Both the position numbers and the translations under genes were made by a program. A stretch of 58,302 nucleotides of DNA from Vannielia sp. (GTDB lineage: Bacteria > Pseudomonadota > Alphaproteobacteria > Rhodobacterales > Rhodobacteraceae), in contig NZ_JARGND010000020.1 of assembly GCF_029212645.1 (NCBI RefSeq), positions 1-58,302 of the forward strand. Direction: 5' to 3'. The notes below the pieces were generated by a model. That model saw only the letters and a list, made by a program, of their open reading frames with translations, was not told the DNA's origin and ran no database searches. Shown here in pieces: positions 1 to 7,281 of this stretch (its first letter is position 1; the number at the start of each line of letters is the position of its first letter).

Positions 1-2
1 TG

Positions 3-422
3 CGCTTTGATCTTGAGCGCGAAGTGGGTGCCGGGCGGCTTGAGGCGGCGGATCTGGAAGAGGCGTGGAACACCCGGTTTGAGGCTGATTTTGGCTATCC
101 GGTCGATAAGCCCTCAAACGGTTGCTTGCAGGATGTGCATTGGTCGGTGGGGCTGCTTGGCTACTTCCCAACCTATTCGCTTGGCAATGTATATGCGGGC
201 TGCCTGATGCAGGCGATCCATGAGGCGGTGCCGGGGGTGGATGAGGCGCTTGCCGAGGGCGACACATCGCCAGCGACCACATGGCTGCGCGAAAACCTGC
301 AACAGCACGGCGGGTTGCGCACGCCGCGTGACACGATCGAGCACGCCTGCGGTGTTGCGCCCACCGAAGCGCCGTTGCTGGACTATCTCGAAGCGAAGTT
401 TGGCGAGATTTACCACCTTTAG
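3..422 (+). CDS. Carboxypeptidase Taq (M32 family), C-terminal part
   Basis: Partial gene; its 5' end, including the HExxH zinc site, lies outside the window. The visible 139 residues carry the hallmark M32 C-terminal block: a GCLQDVHWS motif, then GYFPTYSLGN, and a helical tail ending in LDYLEAKFGEIYHL. M32 enzymes are zinc metallocarboxypeptidases that trim C-terminal residues from peptides in the cytoplasm. The frame is open from base 3 and ends at a TAG at 420-422. No terminator is obvious before the convergent crotonase-like gene. Confidence 0.9.
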   Translation, partial: RFDLEREVGAGRLEAADLEEAWNTRFEADFGYPVDKPSNGCLQDVHWSVGLLGYFPTYSLGNVYAGCLMQAIHEAVPGVDEALAEGDTSPATTWLRENLQQHGGLRTPRDTIEHACGVAPTEAPLLDYLEAKFGEIYHL

Positions 423-472
423 GCAGGTTTTCCCGCTCTGCCGTCCGGTGCGGGGCCGTCCTGTGCGGGCGG

Positions 473-1264
473 TTATTTCTGCCAGTCGGGGGGGCGCTTT
501 TCGATGAAGGCGGTGATGCCCTCATCGGTATCACGCCAAAGCATGTTTTCCACCATCACCGCGCTGGCATGGGCATAGGCCTCGGGGGCGGAAAGGGGCA
601 TTTGGTCATAAAACGCACGTTTGCCGATCTTGACGGCGGCGGCGAGCTTTTCGGCGACCTTGGCGGCGAGGGCGCGGGTTTCATCGGCCAGCGCATCTTG
701 CGGCACGGCGCGGTTGATCAGCCCCAGCGCCTCGGCGCGGGCGGCGTCAATGAAGGTGCCGGTCGAGAGCATTTCAAACGCTGCCTTGGCCGGGATATTG
801 CGGGTGAGGGCGACCATGGGGGTGGAACAGAAAAGGCCAATGTTCACCCCGTTCACGCCAAAGCGCGTGCCCTCGGCGGCAATCGCCATATCGCAAGAGG
901 CAACAAGCTGGCAGCCGGCGGCGGTGGCGATGCCGTGGACCTCGGCGATCACCGGCTGGGGCAGGGCTTGAAGGCCCATCATCACCTCTGAGCAACGTTG
1001 AAAGAGATCGGCAAAATAGGCGCGCCCGCTGTCATCGGACTGCCGCCCGGCCTGCATTTCCTTCAGGTCATGCCCGGCGCAAAAAACCTTGCCCGCGCCG
1101 CGCAGGATCACCACGCGGATCGTGCCATCGCCCTGCAAAGCGGCAATTTCGCGCGACAGCGCGGCGAGCAGATCATCGGAGAGCGCATTGAGCGCATCGG
1201 GACGATTGAGGGTAATTTCCGCTACGTTTCCGTGATCTTGTCGGGTAAGTACCTGCTCGGACAT
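473..1264 (-). CDS. Enoyl-CoA hydratase/isomerase family protein (ECHDC3-like, probably not a classical hydratase)
   Basis: 263-aa crotonase-superfamily protein. The N-terminal ITLNRPDALNAL strand and the CoA/oxyanion loop FCAGHDLKEM (about residues 61-70) are clear. The two catalytic glutamates of classical enoyl-CoA hydratase appear replaced: AAGCQL has Q119 where GGGCEL is usual, and FGVNGVNIG has G139 where FGxPE is usual. That pattern resembles ECHDC3-type members and argues against simple hydratase activity. The start at 1264 is chosen for a GGAGGAA ribosome site upstream; a longer open frame to 1363 overlaps the divergent thioesterase gene and lacks homology. The true substrate is unknown. 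Confidence 0.85.
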   Translation of the reverse strand: MSEQVLTRQDHGNVAEITLNRPDALNALSDDLLAALSREIAALQGDGTIRVVILRGAGKVFCAGHDLKEMQAGRQSDDSGRAYFADLFQRCSEVMMGLQALPQPVIAEVHGIATAAGCQLVASCDMAIAAEGTRFGVNGVNIGLFCSTPMVALTRNIPAKAAFEMLSTGTFIDAARAEALGLINRAVPQDALADETRALAAKVAEKLAAAVKIGKRAFYDQMPLSAPEAYAHASAVMVENMLWRDTDEGITAFIEKRPPDWQK

Positions 1265-1329
1265 GTTGCTATTCCTCCATTTGGCGGGAAGTTTGGGGCG
1301 ACAGAACGCGAAGCGCAAGAGGAGGAGCG

Positions 1330-1758
1330 ATGATGGACCGGGTGGTGATGGACAAGGCGGCACTGGAGAGCTTTATCAAGGAGCAATTCCCGCAGGTGGA
1401 CGGGGATTTTGCGGTTGAGGTTGTCACGGCAGAGGGCTGCATCGTGCGGCTGCTGACAGCCGAGCGGCATTTGCGCCCCGGTGGCACCGTTTCTGGCCCC
1501 TCCATGTTTGCCCTGGTCGATGTGGGCATGTATCTCGCCATCCTTAGCCGGATCGGGCCCAAGGGGCTGTCGGTCACCACCAATTGCTCGATTGATTTCA
1601 TGCGCAAGCCCGAGTCGGGGCGTGATCTGATCTGCGAAACCCGCCTGTTGAAGTTGGGGCGTGTGCTGGCGGTGGGGGATTGCCTGATCCGCTCGGAAGG
1701 GAGTGAAGAGGTGGTGGCGCGGGCCAGCCTGACCTATTCGATCCCGCCAGAACGCTGA
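1330..1758 (+). CDS. PaaI-family hotdog-fold thioesterase
   Basis: 142-aa single hotdog domain. The segment HLRPGGTVSGPSMFALVDVG matches the active-site helix region of PaaI/YbgC-type acyl-CoA thioesterases, and the C-terminal strand LLKLGRVLAVGDCLI fits the hotdog sheet. Such proteins hydrolyse acyl- or aryl-CoA thioesters in the cytoplasm. A GGAGGAG ribosome site lies at 1321-1327; tandem ATGs at 1330 and 1333 follow, and the second has the better spacing. It is divergent from the crotonase-like gene, which suggests linked acyl-CoA metabolism. Substrate not predictable. Confidence 0.8.
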   Translation: MMDRVVMDKAALESFIKEQFPQVDGDFAVEVVTAEGCIVRLLTAERHLRPGGTVSGPSMFALVDVGMYLAILSRIGPKGLSVTTNCSIDFMRKPESGRDLICETRLLKLGRVLAVGDCLIRSEGSEEVVARASLTYSIPPER

Positions 1759-1829
1759 TTTTTGTGGGGTAAAATAATACCGTAATTGCATGCCATTGTA
1801 ATTGAACGGTTTTATCCACTCTGCGGGCC

Positions 1830-1857
1830 TTGACGGCGTGCGCCAGATGCTTAGAAA
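1830..1857 (+). promoter_or_regulatory. Putative sigma-70-type promoter of rplM-rpsI
   Basis: TTGACG at 1830-1835 and TAGAAA at 1852-1857 are separated by 16 bp and lie about 55 bp upstream of rplM. Seen by eye only. Confidence 0.4.
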
Positions 1858-1912
1858 CGCCTGATCGAATGCGACGGGCGCGTCAGGTGCCCGAATCCGA
1901 GAGGACCGAGTT

Positions 1913-2371
1913 ATGAAAACCTTTTCTGCCACCCCGGCGGATATCGACAAGAAGTGGATCCTGATCGACGCCGAGGGCGTTGTTCTGGGCCGCCTTGCCT
2001 CGATCGTTGCCACGCGCCTGCGCGGCAAGCACAAAGCCACCTTCACCCCGTCTCAGGACATGGGTGACAATGTTATCGTGATCAACGCCGACAAGATCCA
2101 GCTGACGGGCAACAAGCGCGACAAGCCCAACTACTGGCACACCGGCTATCCGGGCGGCATCAAATCCCGCACCACCGGTGAGATCCTTGAAGGCAAGTTC
2201 CCCGAGCGCGTGGTGACGCAGGCCGTCAAGCGGATGCTGCCCGGCAACAAGCTGAGCCGCGTTCAGATGACCAACCTGCGCGTTTACGCTGGCACCGAGC
2301 ATCCCCATGAGGCTCAGGCCCCTGAAGTGCTGGACGTCAAATCCATGAACAAAAAGAACACGAGGGTCTAA
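1913..2371 (+). CDS. rplM: 50S ribosomal protein L13
   Basis: 152-aa protein with the standard L13 start ([20 protein letters not shown]) and the family signature around residues 105-125 ([21 protein letters not shown]). It is an early-assembly protein of the large ribosomal subunit that binds 23S rRNA. A GAGAGGA ribosome site precedes the ATG. rpsI follows after 3 bp, the conserved L13-S9 operon of bacteria. Length is typical for alphaproteobacteria. Confidence 0.98.
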   Translation: MKTFSATPADIDKKWILIDAEGVVLGRLASIVATRLRGKHKATFTPSQDMGDNVIVINADKIQLTGNKRDKPNYWHTGYPGGIKSRTTGEILEGKFPERVVTQAVKRMLPGNKLSRVQMTNLRVYAGTEHPHEAQAPEVLDVKSMNKKNTRV

Positions 2372-2374
2372 CCG

Positions 2375-2869
2375 ATGGCTGACCAAGTGAATTCGCTCGA
2401 AGAGCTGGGCACCGTCGCCGAGGGCACCGATGCCCCCGTGCTCGAAGAAACCATCATCAACCGCGAGCCGGTTCGTGACGATCTGGGCCGCGCCTATGCC
2501 ACCGGCAAGCGGAAAGACGCGGTTGCCCGCGTTTGGATCCGGCCTGGCTCCGGCAAGGTTGTGGTGAATGGCAAGGAGATGGACAAGTATTTTGCCCGTC
2601 CCGTGCTGCAAATGATCCTGCGCCAGCCCTTTACGGTTGCTGGTGTTGAAGGTGAGTTTGACGTGCAGGCAACCGTTAAAGGCGGTGGTCTTTCGGGTCA
2701 AGCCGGTGCGGTCAAGCATGGCATCTCGAAAGCGCTCCAGCTTTATGAACCCTCGCTGCGTGCGGCGCTGAAAGCTGCTGGCTTCCTTACCCGTGACAGC
2801 CGTGTGGTTGAGCGTAAGAAGTACGGCAAGCCCAAGGCGCGCAAGAGCTTCCAGTTCTCCAAGCGCTGA
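2375..2869 (+). CDS. rpsI: 30S ribosomal protein S9
   Basis: 164-aa S9. After an acidic N-terminal extension of about 35 residues, common in alphaproteobacteria, comes the family core starting at [17 protein letters not shown] and ending in the conserved basic tail RKSFQFSKR, which reaches the ribosomal P site in known structures. Co-transcribed with rplM (3 bp gap) and followed by a strong terminator. Confidence 0.98.
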   Translation: MADQVNSLEELGTVAEGTDAPVLEETIINREPVRDDLGRAYATGKRKDAVARVWIRPGSGKVVVNGKEMDKYFARPVLQMILRQPFTVAGVEGEFDVQATVKGGGLSGQAGAVKHGISKALQLYEPSLRAALKAAGFLTRDSRVVERKKYGKPKARKSFQFSKR

Positions 2870-2895
2870 TTTCAGCCCTTGGCACCGAAATTCCG

Positions 2896-2925
2896 AAAAG
2901 GCCCGCCGCTCTGGTGGGCCTTTTT
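2896..2925 (+). terminator. Intrinsic terminator of rplM-rpsI
   Basis: An AAAAGGCCCGCC arm pairs with GGTGGGCCTTTT (one G-U pair) and ends in a T run, 27 bp after the rpsI stop. Confidence 0.85.
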
Positions 2926-2953
2926 ACTTTGCGGGGCAGGGGCTGTTTTTGGG

Positions 2954-2973
2954 GTAGTTAGAATTTTTCCTAC
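2954..2973. promoter_or_regulatory. Imperfect 20-bp dyad upstream of a small-RNA promoter
   Basis: The stretch starts GTAG, has an AT-rich centre and ends CTAC. 14 of 20 positions match its own reverse complement. It sits just upstream of the -35 box at 2981, where an activator would be expected to bind. The regulator is unknown. Confidence 0.35.
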
Positions 2974-2980
2974 GCTCTTC

Positions 2981-3009
2981 TTGACAGACGAGGCCCGCAA
3001 CCCTATCTT
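2981..3009 (+). promoter_or_regulatory. Strong sigma-70-type promoter driving a candidate sRNA
   Basis: A perfect TTGACA at 2981-2986, a 17-bp spacer, and TATCTT at 3004-3009. It predicts a start near 3016-3018. No coding start follows; a hairpin with a T tail begins only about 8 nt downstream. Confidence 0.55.
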
Positions 3010-3016
3010 GATAGGT

Positions 3017-3056
3017 GATCTCCTGGGGCGTGTTTCATTGGAAGCACGCCCCTTTT
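3017..3056 (+). ncRNA. Candidate ~40-nt small RNA with an anti-Shine-Dalgarno 5' end
   Basis: The predicted transcript starts GATCTCCT, a stretch able to pair with AGGAG ribosome sites. It runs directly into a perfect 8-bp stem (GGGGCGTG at 3025-3032 with CACGCCCC at 3045-3052, 12-nt loop) and a TTTT tail. Promoter, single-stranded seed and terminator are thus packed into about 75 bp between rpsI and an AT-richer islet. The T tract is short, and a start further upstream cannot be excluded. Not recognised as a known RNA family. Confidence 0.45.
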
Positions 3057-3089
3057 GAGTCTCCCATCCTTTGTGTCTGCCACTGGGCT

Positions 3090-3782
3090 TTACGGCGCAC
3101 CGTTTGAAGGCGGCTGCACCGTTGCTTCGTTGCGACCGCGTTGGCTTACGAGCAGCCCCCGATAGTCAGAAACACTGATTTTATCCACGCCATCCGCCAT
3201 ATTAAGCTCTTCCAGAGCGCTCTTATAATACTGAAGAATTGCGGGGTCTTTCAGCCTGTCCGAAACCGCCGCGTAGAAGAGTTCGGTCGTTTCTTCGAGG
3301 TTAGACGATTTGTCTTTGGACAAATCCAACCCGATTTGAAGCAACGCGCGCAGCTCAGGGCGATAGTGGAGGCGCAGTTCCTGCCAAAATTCGTCAAAGC
3401 GCTCACTTAGCGAAAGCTCCAGAATCCACGCCATCCAGGTTGAGAATATTTCAACTTCAAAGATCCGCCGCTGGCGGTAGATTATGGCGATCTCGAAGAG
3501 AGACAGTATCTGAGGCAGAAACCAAAAAAGTTCATGACGAATTTTTTGCTCAGTCTCAGGTTGGTCAAATCCCTCCAGGTAGAGAAACATCTCAGGGCGC
3601 TCGCGGGCGATTTCAAAGATCCGGTTCGCTTCCATTTCGAGGTTGAAGTACACCTCTGCGCGCTGGGTTTTCCGGGTGGACCACCAGCCAACAAGGTTGG
3701 AGGCCGCAATACCCAAGAGCCCGGCAATCACTGATGCGATAGCGATCCAGTCGGCCGTCTCCATTTGACTGAAATTGATCAT
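3090..3782 (-). CDS. Membrane-anchored protein of unknown function
   Basis: 230 aa. One N-terminal transmembrane segment is visible at about residues 11-33 (WIAIASVIAGLLGIAASNLV), followed by a helical, charged cytoplasmic region rich in Glu, Arg and Leu (about 40-200) and a polar tail. I do not recognise the family; the layout recalls small one-helix proteins such as DUF4760-type, but no motif proves it. Its ATG overlaps the stop of the upstream acetyltransferase gene by ATGA, so the two are translationally coupled. Base composition is clearly less GC-rich than the flanking core genes, which suggests acquisition. Confidence 0.7.
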   Translation of the reverse strand: MINFSQMETADWIAIASVIAGLLGIAASNLVGWWSTRKTQRAEVYFNLEMEANRIFEIARERPEMFLYLEGFDQPETEQKIRHELFWFLPQILSLFEIAIIYRQRRIFEVEIFSTWMAWILELSLSERFDEFWQELRLHYRPELRALLQIGLDLSKDKSSNLEETTELFYAAVSDRLKDPAILQYYKSALEELNMADGVDKISVSDYRGLLVSQRGRNEATVQPPSNGAP

Positions 3783-4303
3783 AGTTTGTACGTCATTACC
3801 TTTGACACTGTCTCGAACCCCATTCGCTCAAATATTTTGTGGGCGCCTTCATTGCCTATCCCACTCTCAAGAAACAAACGGGAAACGCCACGGGCCTTGC
3901 ACTCCTTGAGGCCGATATTGAACATTTCCGAAAAAATCCCGTGGCCGCGATAATCCGGATCAACAACAGTATCTTCCAGAACCGCATAGGCTTTTTCTTC
4001 GGCAACGAAGGACCAGATCATCATGCCAAGCACCTGTTGGTCCTGCCCGCGGGCGAGCAACAGTTTGCTTGTTTTGGTGGCTGCTGAGTCCCCTTCGGCA
4101 AGGATGCTCTCGCTCAATTCGGCATTTACAACATCGGCGAGGTTGTCGCTCCATGTCGTTTCATCCACAGCGCGCGCCGACATCAGCTCGGAGTGCGATA
4201 TGTAGGTGGAATCAACATGTTTCGCAAAAAAGACTGACGCTTCATTGATGCCCGAGGCGTTATGGCACCATCCGACTGTAAATTCGGGGATGTCCTTGGT
4301 CAT
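3779..4303 (-). CDS. GNAT-family N-acetyltransferase
   Basis: 174 aa. The acetyl-CoA binding motif A is seen as VDPDYRGHGIFSEMF (about residues 114-128), followed by motif B-like LFLESGIGNEGAHKIFERMGF near the C-terminus. GNAT enzymes move an acetyl group from acetyl-CoA to an amine; the substrate here is unknown. It is the first gene of a two-gene unit with the membrane-anchored protein, overlapping it by 4 bp. The pair forms an AT-richer islet between rpsI and xerD, away from any functional partner. Confidence 0.8.
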   Translation of the reverse strand: MTKDIPEFTVGWCHNASGINEASVFFAKHVDSTYISHSELMSARAVDETTWSDNLADVVNAELSESILAEGDSAATKTSKLLLARGQDQQVLGMMIWSFVAEEKAYAVLEDTVVDPDYRGHGIFSEMFNIGLKECKARGVSRLFLESGIGNEGAHKIFERMGFETVSKVMTYKL

Positions 4304-4504
4304 ATGCTACCTGAGTTTTCCTAAAGAAATTTCGAAAAACGCCATCCGAAGCCACAAGGCCATGATCGTTGAGGGCCCCTAGCGCAACTTCTGAGTTTCG
4401 TCTTTACCATCGCAGCAAATGTCGTGCAACGCAGCGTTGTTGCGAGAAACCCGCGTTGTCGCAATGGCTTGGGGAGGTTTGGCTTGGCTAAATGCCAAGG
4501 CTGC

Positions 4505-5437
4505 CTAGAGGTCTTTCGCGAGCGGGTGGTGCTCCAGCACCAGCTCCTTGAGCCGCTCGTCCAGCACATGGGTGTAGATCTCGGTGGTGGAGATATCGGC
4601 ATGGCCCAGCAGCACCTGAATGGAGCGAAGATCGGCCCCGCCCGCCAGCAAATGGGTGGCGAAGGCATGGCGCAACCGGTGTGGCGTGACGCGGGCGGGG
4701 GACACGCCAGCGGCAACGGCGATGTCCTTGATCAACCCGTGAAAGCGATGCCGGGTGAGGTGCCCGTCCTTGCTGCGGGATGGGAACAAAAAGCGCGACG
4801 GCGGGCTGCCCTTTTCGGCCTTTGCGCGCTCTTCGGCCTCGTCGCGGATCGCCAGCCACGCCGCAAGAGCCTCGCGGGCGGGCGGGGAAAGCGGCACCAT
4901 GCGCTCCTTGCCACCCTTGCCGGTGACGAGCAGCATCCGAGGGTCGCCACGCGCGGCGGAGACCGGCAGCGATACCAGTTCGGTAACGCGCATCCCGGTC
5001 GCATATAGAAGCTGCATCATGCAGGTGTTGCGCAGCGGATCATCGCCGCGCCCAACCTCGCCCGCCGCGACAAGCAGGCGCTCAACCTCCTCGGGCTCCA
5101 GCGTTTTTGGCAGGGCTTTGCTGCGCCCCGGTCCCTTGATCTGGAGGGCCGGATTATCAGGGCGCCAGCCTTCCTCAAAGGCAAATCGGTAGAGCTGCTT
5201 GATTGCTGAAAGCCTGCGCGCGCGGGTGGATTTGGCAAGGCCCTCTGCCTCGCACTCTACCAGATAGCCCTCAACATGCTCACGGGTGGCGGCGTTGAGA
5301 TCACTCGCTTTGCGCTGAAGAAACCCCGCGAAATCAGTGAGATCGCGGGCATAGGCAAGCTGGGTGTTGCGGGCGGCATCAAGCTCGGCGGCCTGTGCGG
5401 CGATGAAGGCGTTGATCCAGCGAGCGGCGAGCGCCAT
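4505..5437 (-). CDS. xerD: Tyrosine recombinase XerD
   Basis: 310 aa. The N-terminal SAM-like core-binding domain (about 5-90) is followed by the catalytic domain with the full residue set: R150 (TGMRVTEL), K174 (TGKGGKER), H253 and R256 (HRLRHAFATH), H279 (LLGHAD) and the nucleophile Y288 (TEIYTHV). With XerC it resolves chromosome dimers at dif. The length and the QVLLGHADISTTEIYTHV block favour XerD over XerC. It starts 3 bp after the stop of the exported 519-aa protein gene, so it is the last gene of a three-gene unit. A CTTGGC/GCCAAG hairpin (4483-4499) follows the stop but has no T tract. Confidence 0.9.
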   Translation of the reverse strand: MALAARWINAFIAAQAAELDAARNTQLAYARDLTDFAGFLQRKASDLNAATREHVEGYLVECEAEGLAKSTRARRLSAIKQLYRFAFEEGWRPDNPALQIKGPGRSKALPKTLEPEEVERLLVAAGEVGRGDDPLRNTCMMQLLYATGMRVTELVSLPVSAARGDPRMLLVTGKGGKERMVPLSPPAREALAAWLAIRDEAEERAKAEKGSPPSRFLFPSRSKDGHLTRHRFHGLIKDIAVAAGVSPARVTPHRLRHAFATHLLAGGADLRSIQVLLGHADISTTEIYTHVLDERLKELVLEHHPLAKDL

Positions 5438-5440
5438 GGC

Positions 5441-7000
5441 TCAGCCCCGCCGGTGCAGCAGCATCAGTTGCAGCCCATATTTGCGCGCGGCCTCTTCAAG
5501 ACGCACCTCGCGCAAAAAGCCGATCGCCACGGTCACATCCTCCAGATCGCCGTGGGTGCCGCTTTCCATCACCGCCATGGCTTGCAGGATGGCTTCCCCA
5601 AGCCGCCCATCGGCCAGCGGGCGCGACAGGCTTTCGGGCAGGGCGGGTGCGTTGAAGCCATCGGCAATTGCACGGGCCAGGGCATCGGGGGCGGCCGCCT
5701 CGCCGGGCATACCCTTGGCCAATGCCGCAAGGAAGGGGCCGTCAGCGCCCGGAGGCGCGGGGTGAGTGAGGGCGAGGCGCTCGTATTGGTCGCTCAAGAG
5801 GCCAATGCGAAAGGCCAGCGCCCCGGCTTGCCCGGTAAGCTGAACCTCTTCGAGGCGTGTGCCAAAGAGGGTGGCAAAGGGGATTTCCAGCCGTTCGGCG
5901 GCCATCGCCTCCCAGGCCTGTGGCAGCAGGGTTGAGACCTTTTTATCATCGCCCGCCTTGAGCGCCGCATCGAGGCTTTGGATCAGGGCGACCCGCTCCC
6001 AAACGCCACCGGAGGCCGCGGGGCGACGCTCGGAATAGATTGTGAACAGGCGCTCGGGGGAGAGCGAACCGACGCGTGCCAGCCGCTCTGCCGCGCCGAT
6101 CCGCGCCTTCCAGCCTGCGGTTGTGCTGAGATCCGCATTGGCAAAGGCCAGAGGCAGCGGGTTGGTTGGCATGCCTTCGCCAATCGCCTGGAACATCAGA
6201 AATTCAAGCGGGGAAGGGTGCGCCGGGGCGGTGAGTTTTTCGCCGGTGTCGGCAAGCTCTGGGTCCAGGAAGTAGGCGAGAAGCGCATCTTCGGCCTCTG
6301 ACACATGGCCAAGGGCGCGCGCGCTTTCGAGGGTGAGCGCGGCGGCGTGCCAATCGCCGGTTCGCGCCAGGCAAAAGATGCGGGTGGTGAAGTTTGGAGA
6401 GATGCCGGGCGTTTCGCGCAGCCGTTCACAGCCAGCGGTTTCATGGCCTTGCAGCAGCGCCACGTCAAACGCGCGCTGAAAGATCGCCGGAGAATTTGAG
6501 CCGGTGCGCTCCAGCATTTCGGCGGCTTCATCCAGGGCGCCACGGGCCAAAAGCGCATCGACCCGCGCCTGAAAGAGCAGCCCCTCGGGGCCCGCGCCCA
6601 TGGGCGGATCAAGCTCTGTGAGCAGGATGAGGCGGATCAGATCCTGCTGCGCGGGCAGCGGATCGACCGGCAAGGTGGCAATCAGGCGGCGCAACTGGTC
6701 AAGGTCAGACCCCGCCCAAAGCGAGCCCGGCAAGCCGGCCTGACGACGCGGGATCAGCCCGATTCCATCTGGCGAGGGCGCATCAAGCGGCACCACGGTG
6801 ATTGATTCCACGCTGGCCGAATTGGCCACCCCCGGCTCATTGCGCGGCGCAACCGCGGCAGCCGGGGTGGCGAGGCTGTCCGACAGCCAATCAATCGACG
6901 AGAGCGGCGCATCCTGAGCCGTGGCTATCGTGCCACTCACAAGCGCAAAGGCCCCTGCCACGAGGCCTTGCTGTACCAGCCGCTTCTTCATTTCGCCCAT
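5441..7000 (-). CDS. Exported protein of unknown function encoded upstream of xerD
   Basis: 519 aa. A Sec signal peptide is seen (KKR, then a hydrophobic stretch to about residue 25, ATAQ-D cleavage). The mature part is Ala/Leu-rich and looks all-helical, with repeated short helical-hairpin patterns reminiscent of TPR/Sel1-type solenoids, but I see no consensus repeat. No catalytic motif is recognised. The ATG at 7000 lies just after a GAGGTG ribosome site formed at the stop of the upstream small gene; an in-frame ATG at 6991 is an alternative. Likely a lineage-conserved envelope protein; function unknown. Confidence 0.75.
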   Translation of the reverse strand: MGEMKKRLVQQGLVAGAFALVSGTIATAQDAPLSSIDWLSDSLATPAAAVAPRNEPGVANSASVESITVVPLDAPSPDGIGLIPRRQAGLPGSLWAGSDLDQLRRLIATLPVDPLPAQQDLIRLILLTELDPPMGAGPEGLLFQARVDALLARGALDEAAEMLERTGSNSPAIFQRAFDVALLQGHETAGCERLRETPGISPNFTTRIFCLARTGDWHAAALTLESARALGHVSEAEDALLAYFLDPELADTGEKLTAPAHPSPLEFLMFQAIGEGMPTNPLPLAFANADLSTTAGWKARIGAAERLARVGSLSPERLFTIYSERRPAASGGVWERVALIQSLDAALKAGDDKKVSTLLPQAWEAMAAERLEIPFATLFGTRLEEVQLTGQAGALAFRIGLLSDQYERLALTHPAPPGADGPFLAALAKGMPGEAAAPDALARAIADGFNAPALPESLSRPLADGRLGEAILQAMAVMESGTHGDLEDVTVAIGFLREVRLEEAARKYGLQLMLLHRRG

Positions 7001-7005
7001 TCACC

Positions 7006-7140
7006 TCAATCAATGCCAAGCTCAACCGGCTCGCGTATATCTTCAACACGGGGGCTGAGATCGCCCAGATAGGCAAAGCCTACGAGGCCGACAAACCCCA
7101 ACACCAGTAATATCACAAGGATTTTGAGTATCCGGATCAT
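7006..7140 (-). CDS. Small single-pass membrane protein (44 aa)
   Basis: A short frame beginning MIRILKILVILLVLGFVGLV, one transmembrane helix (about 4-24), followed by an acidic tail ending REPVELGID. Its stop is 5 bp before the start of the exported 519-aa protein gene and it has the same direction, so it is probably the first gene of the unit small peptide - exported protein - xerD. The hydrophobic-then-acidic layout, the tight spacing and the ribosome site formed at its stop support translation. No known family recognised. Confidence 0.65.
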   Translation of the reverse strand: MIRILKILVILLVLGFVGLVGFAYLGDLSPRVEDIREPVELGID

Positions 7141-7173
7141 TTTGTTGCCCGTCCTGCCGATTTGTTTTTCTCG

Positions 7174-7204
7174 TTGTCATCCCCCCGGACACAGAGATTA
7201 TATA
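7174..7204 (+). promoter_or_regulatory. Putative promoter of aroK-aroB
   Basis: TTGTCA at 7174-7179 with TTATAT or TATATA at 7198-7204 (18-19 bp spacer), in the divergent gap between the 44-aa membrane gene and aroK. Confidence 0.4.
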
Positions 7205-7281
7205 TGGCAATTCGCGCAAGTTCACGCCATTGAGGATGACAAATTTTCTTGAACCGGCGGGAAGGTGCCAACAGCTTGGCA

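Noticed and set aside
4430-4475. TTGCGA...TCGCAA inverted repeat between GNAT and xerD genes
   Set aside because: Considered as a recombination or attachment site near xerD, but arms are 6 bp, lack dif-like XerC/XerD halves, and no partner copy was found.
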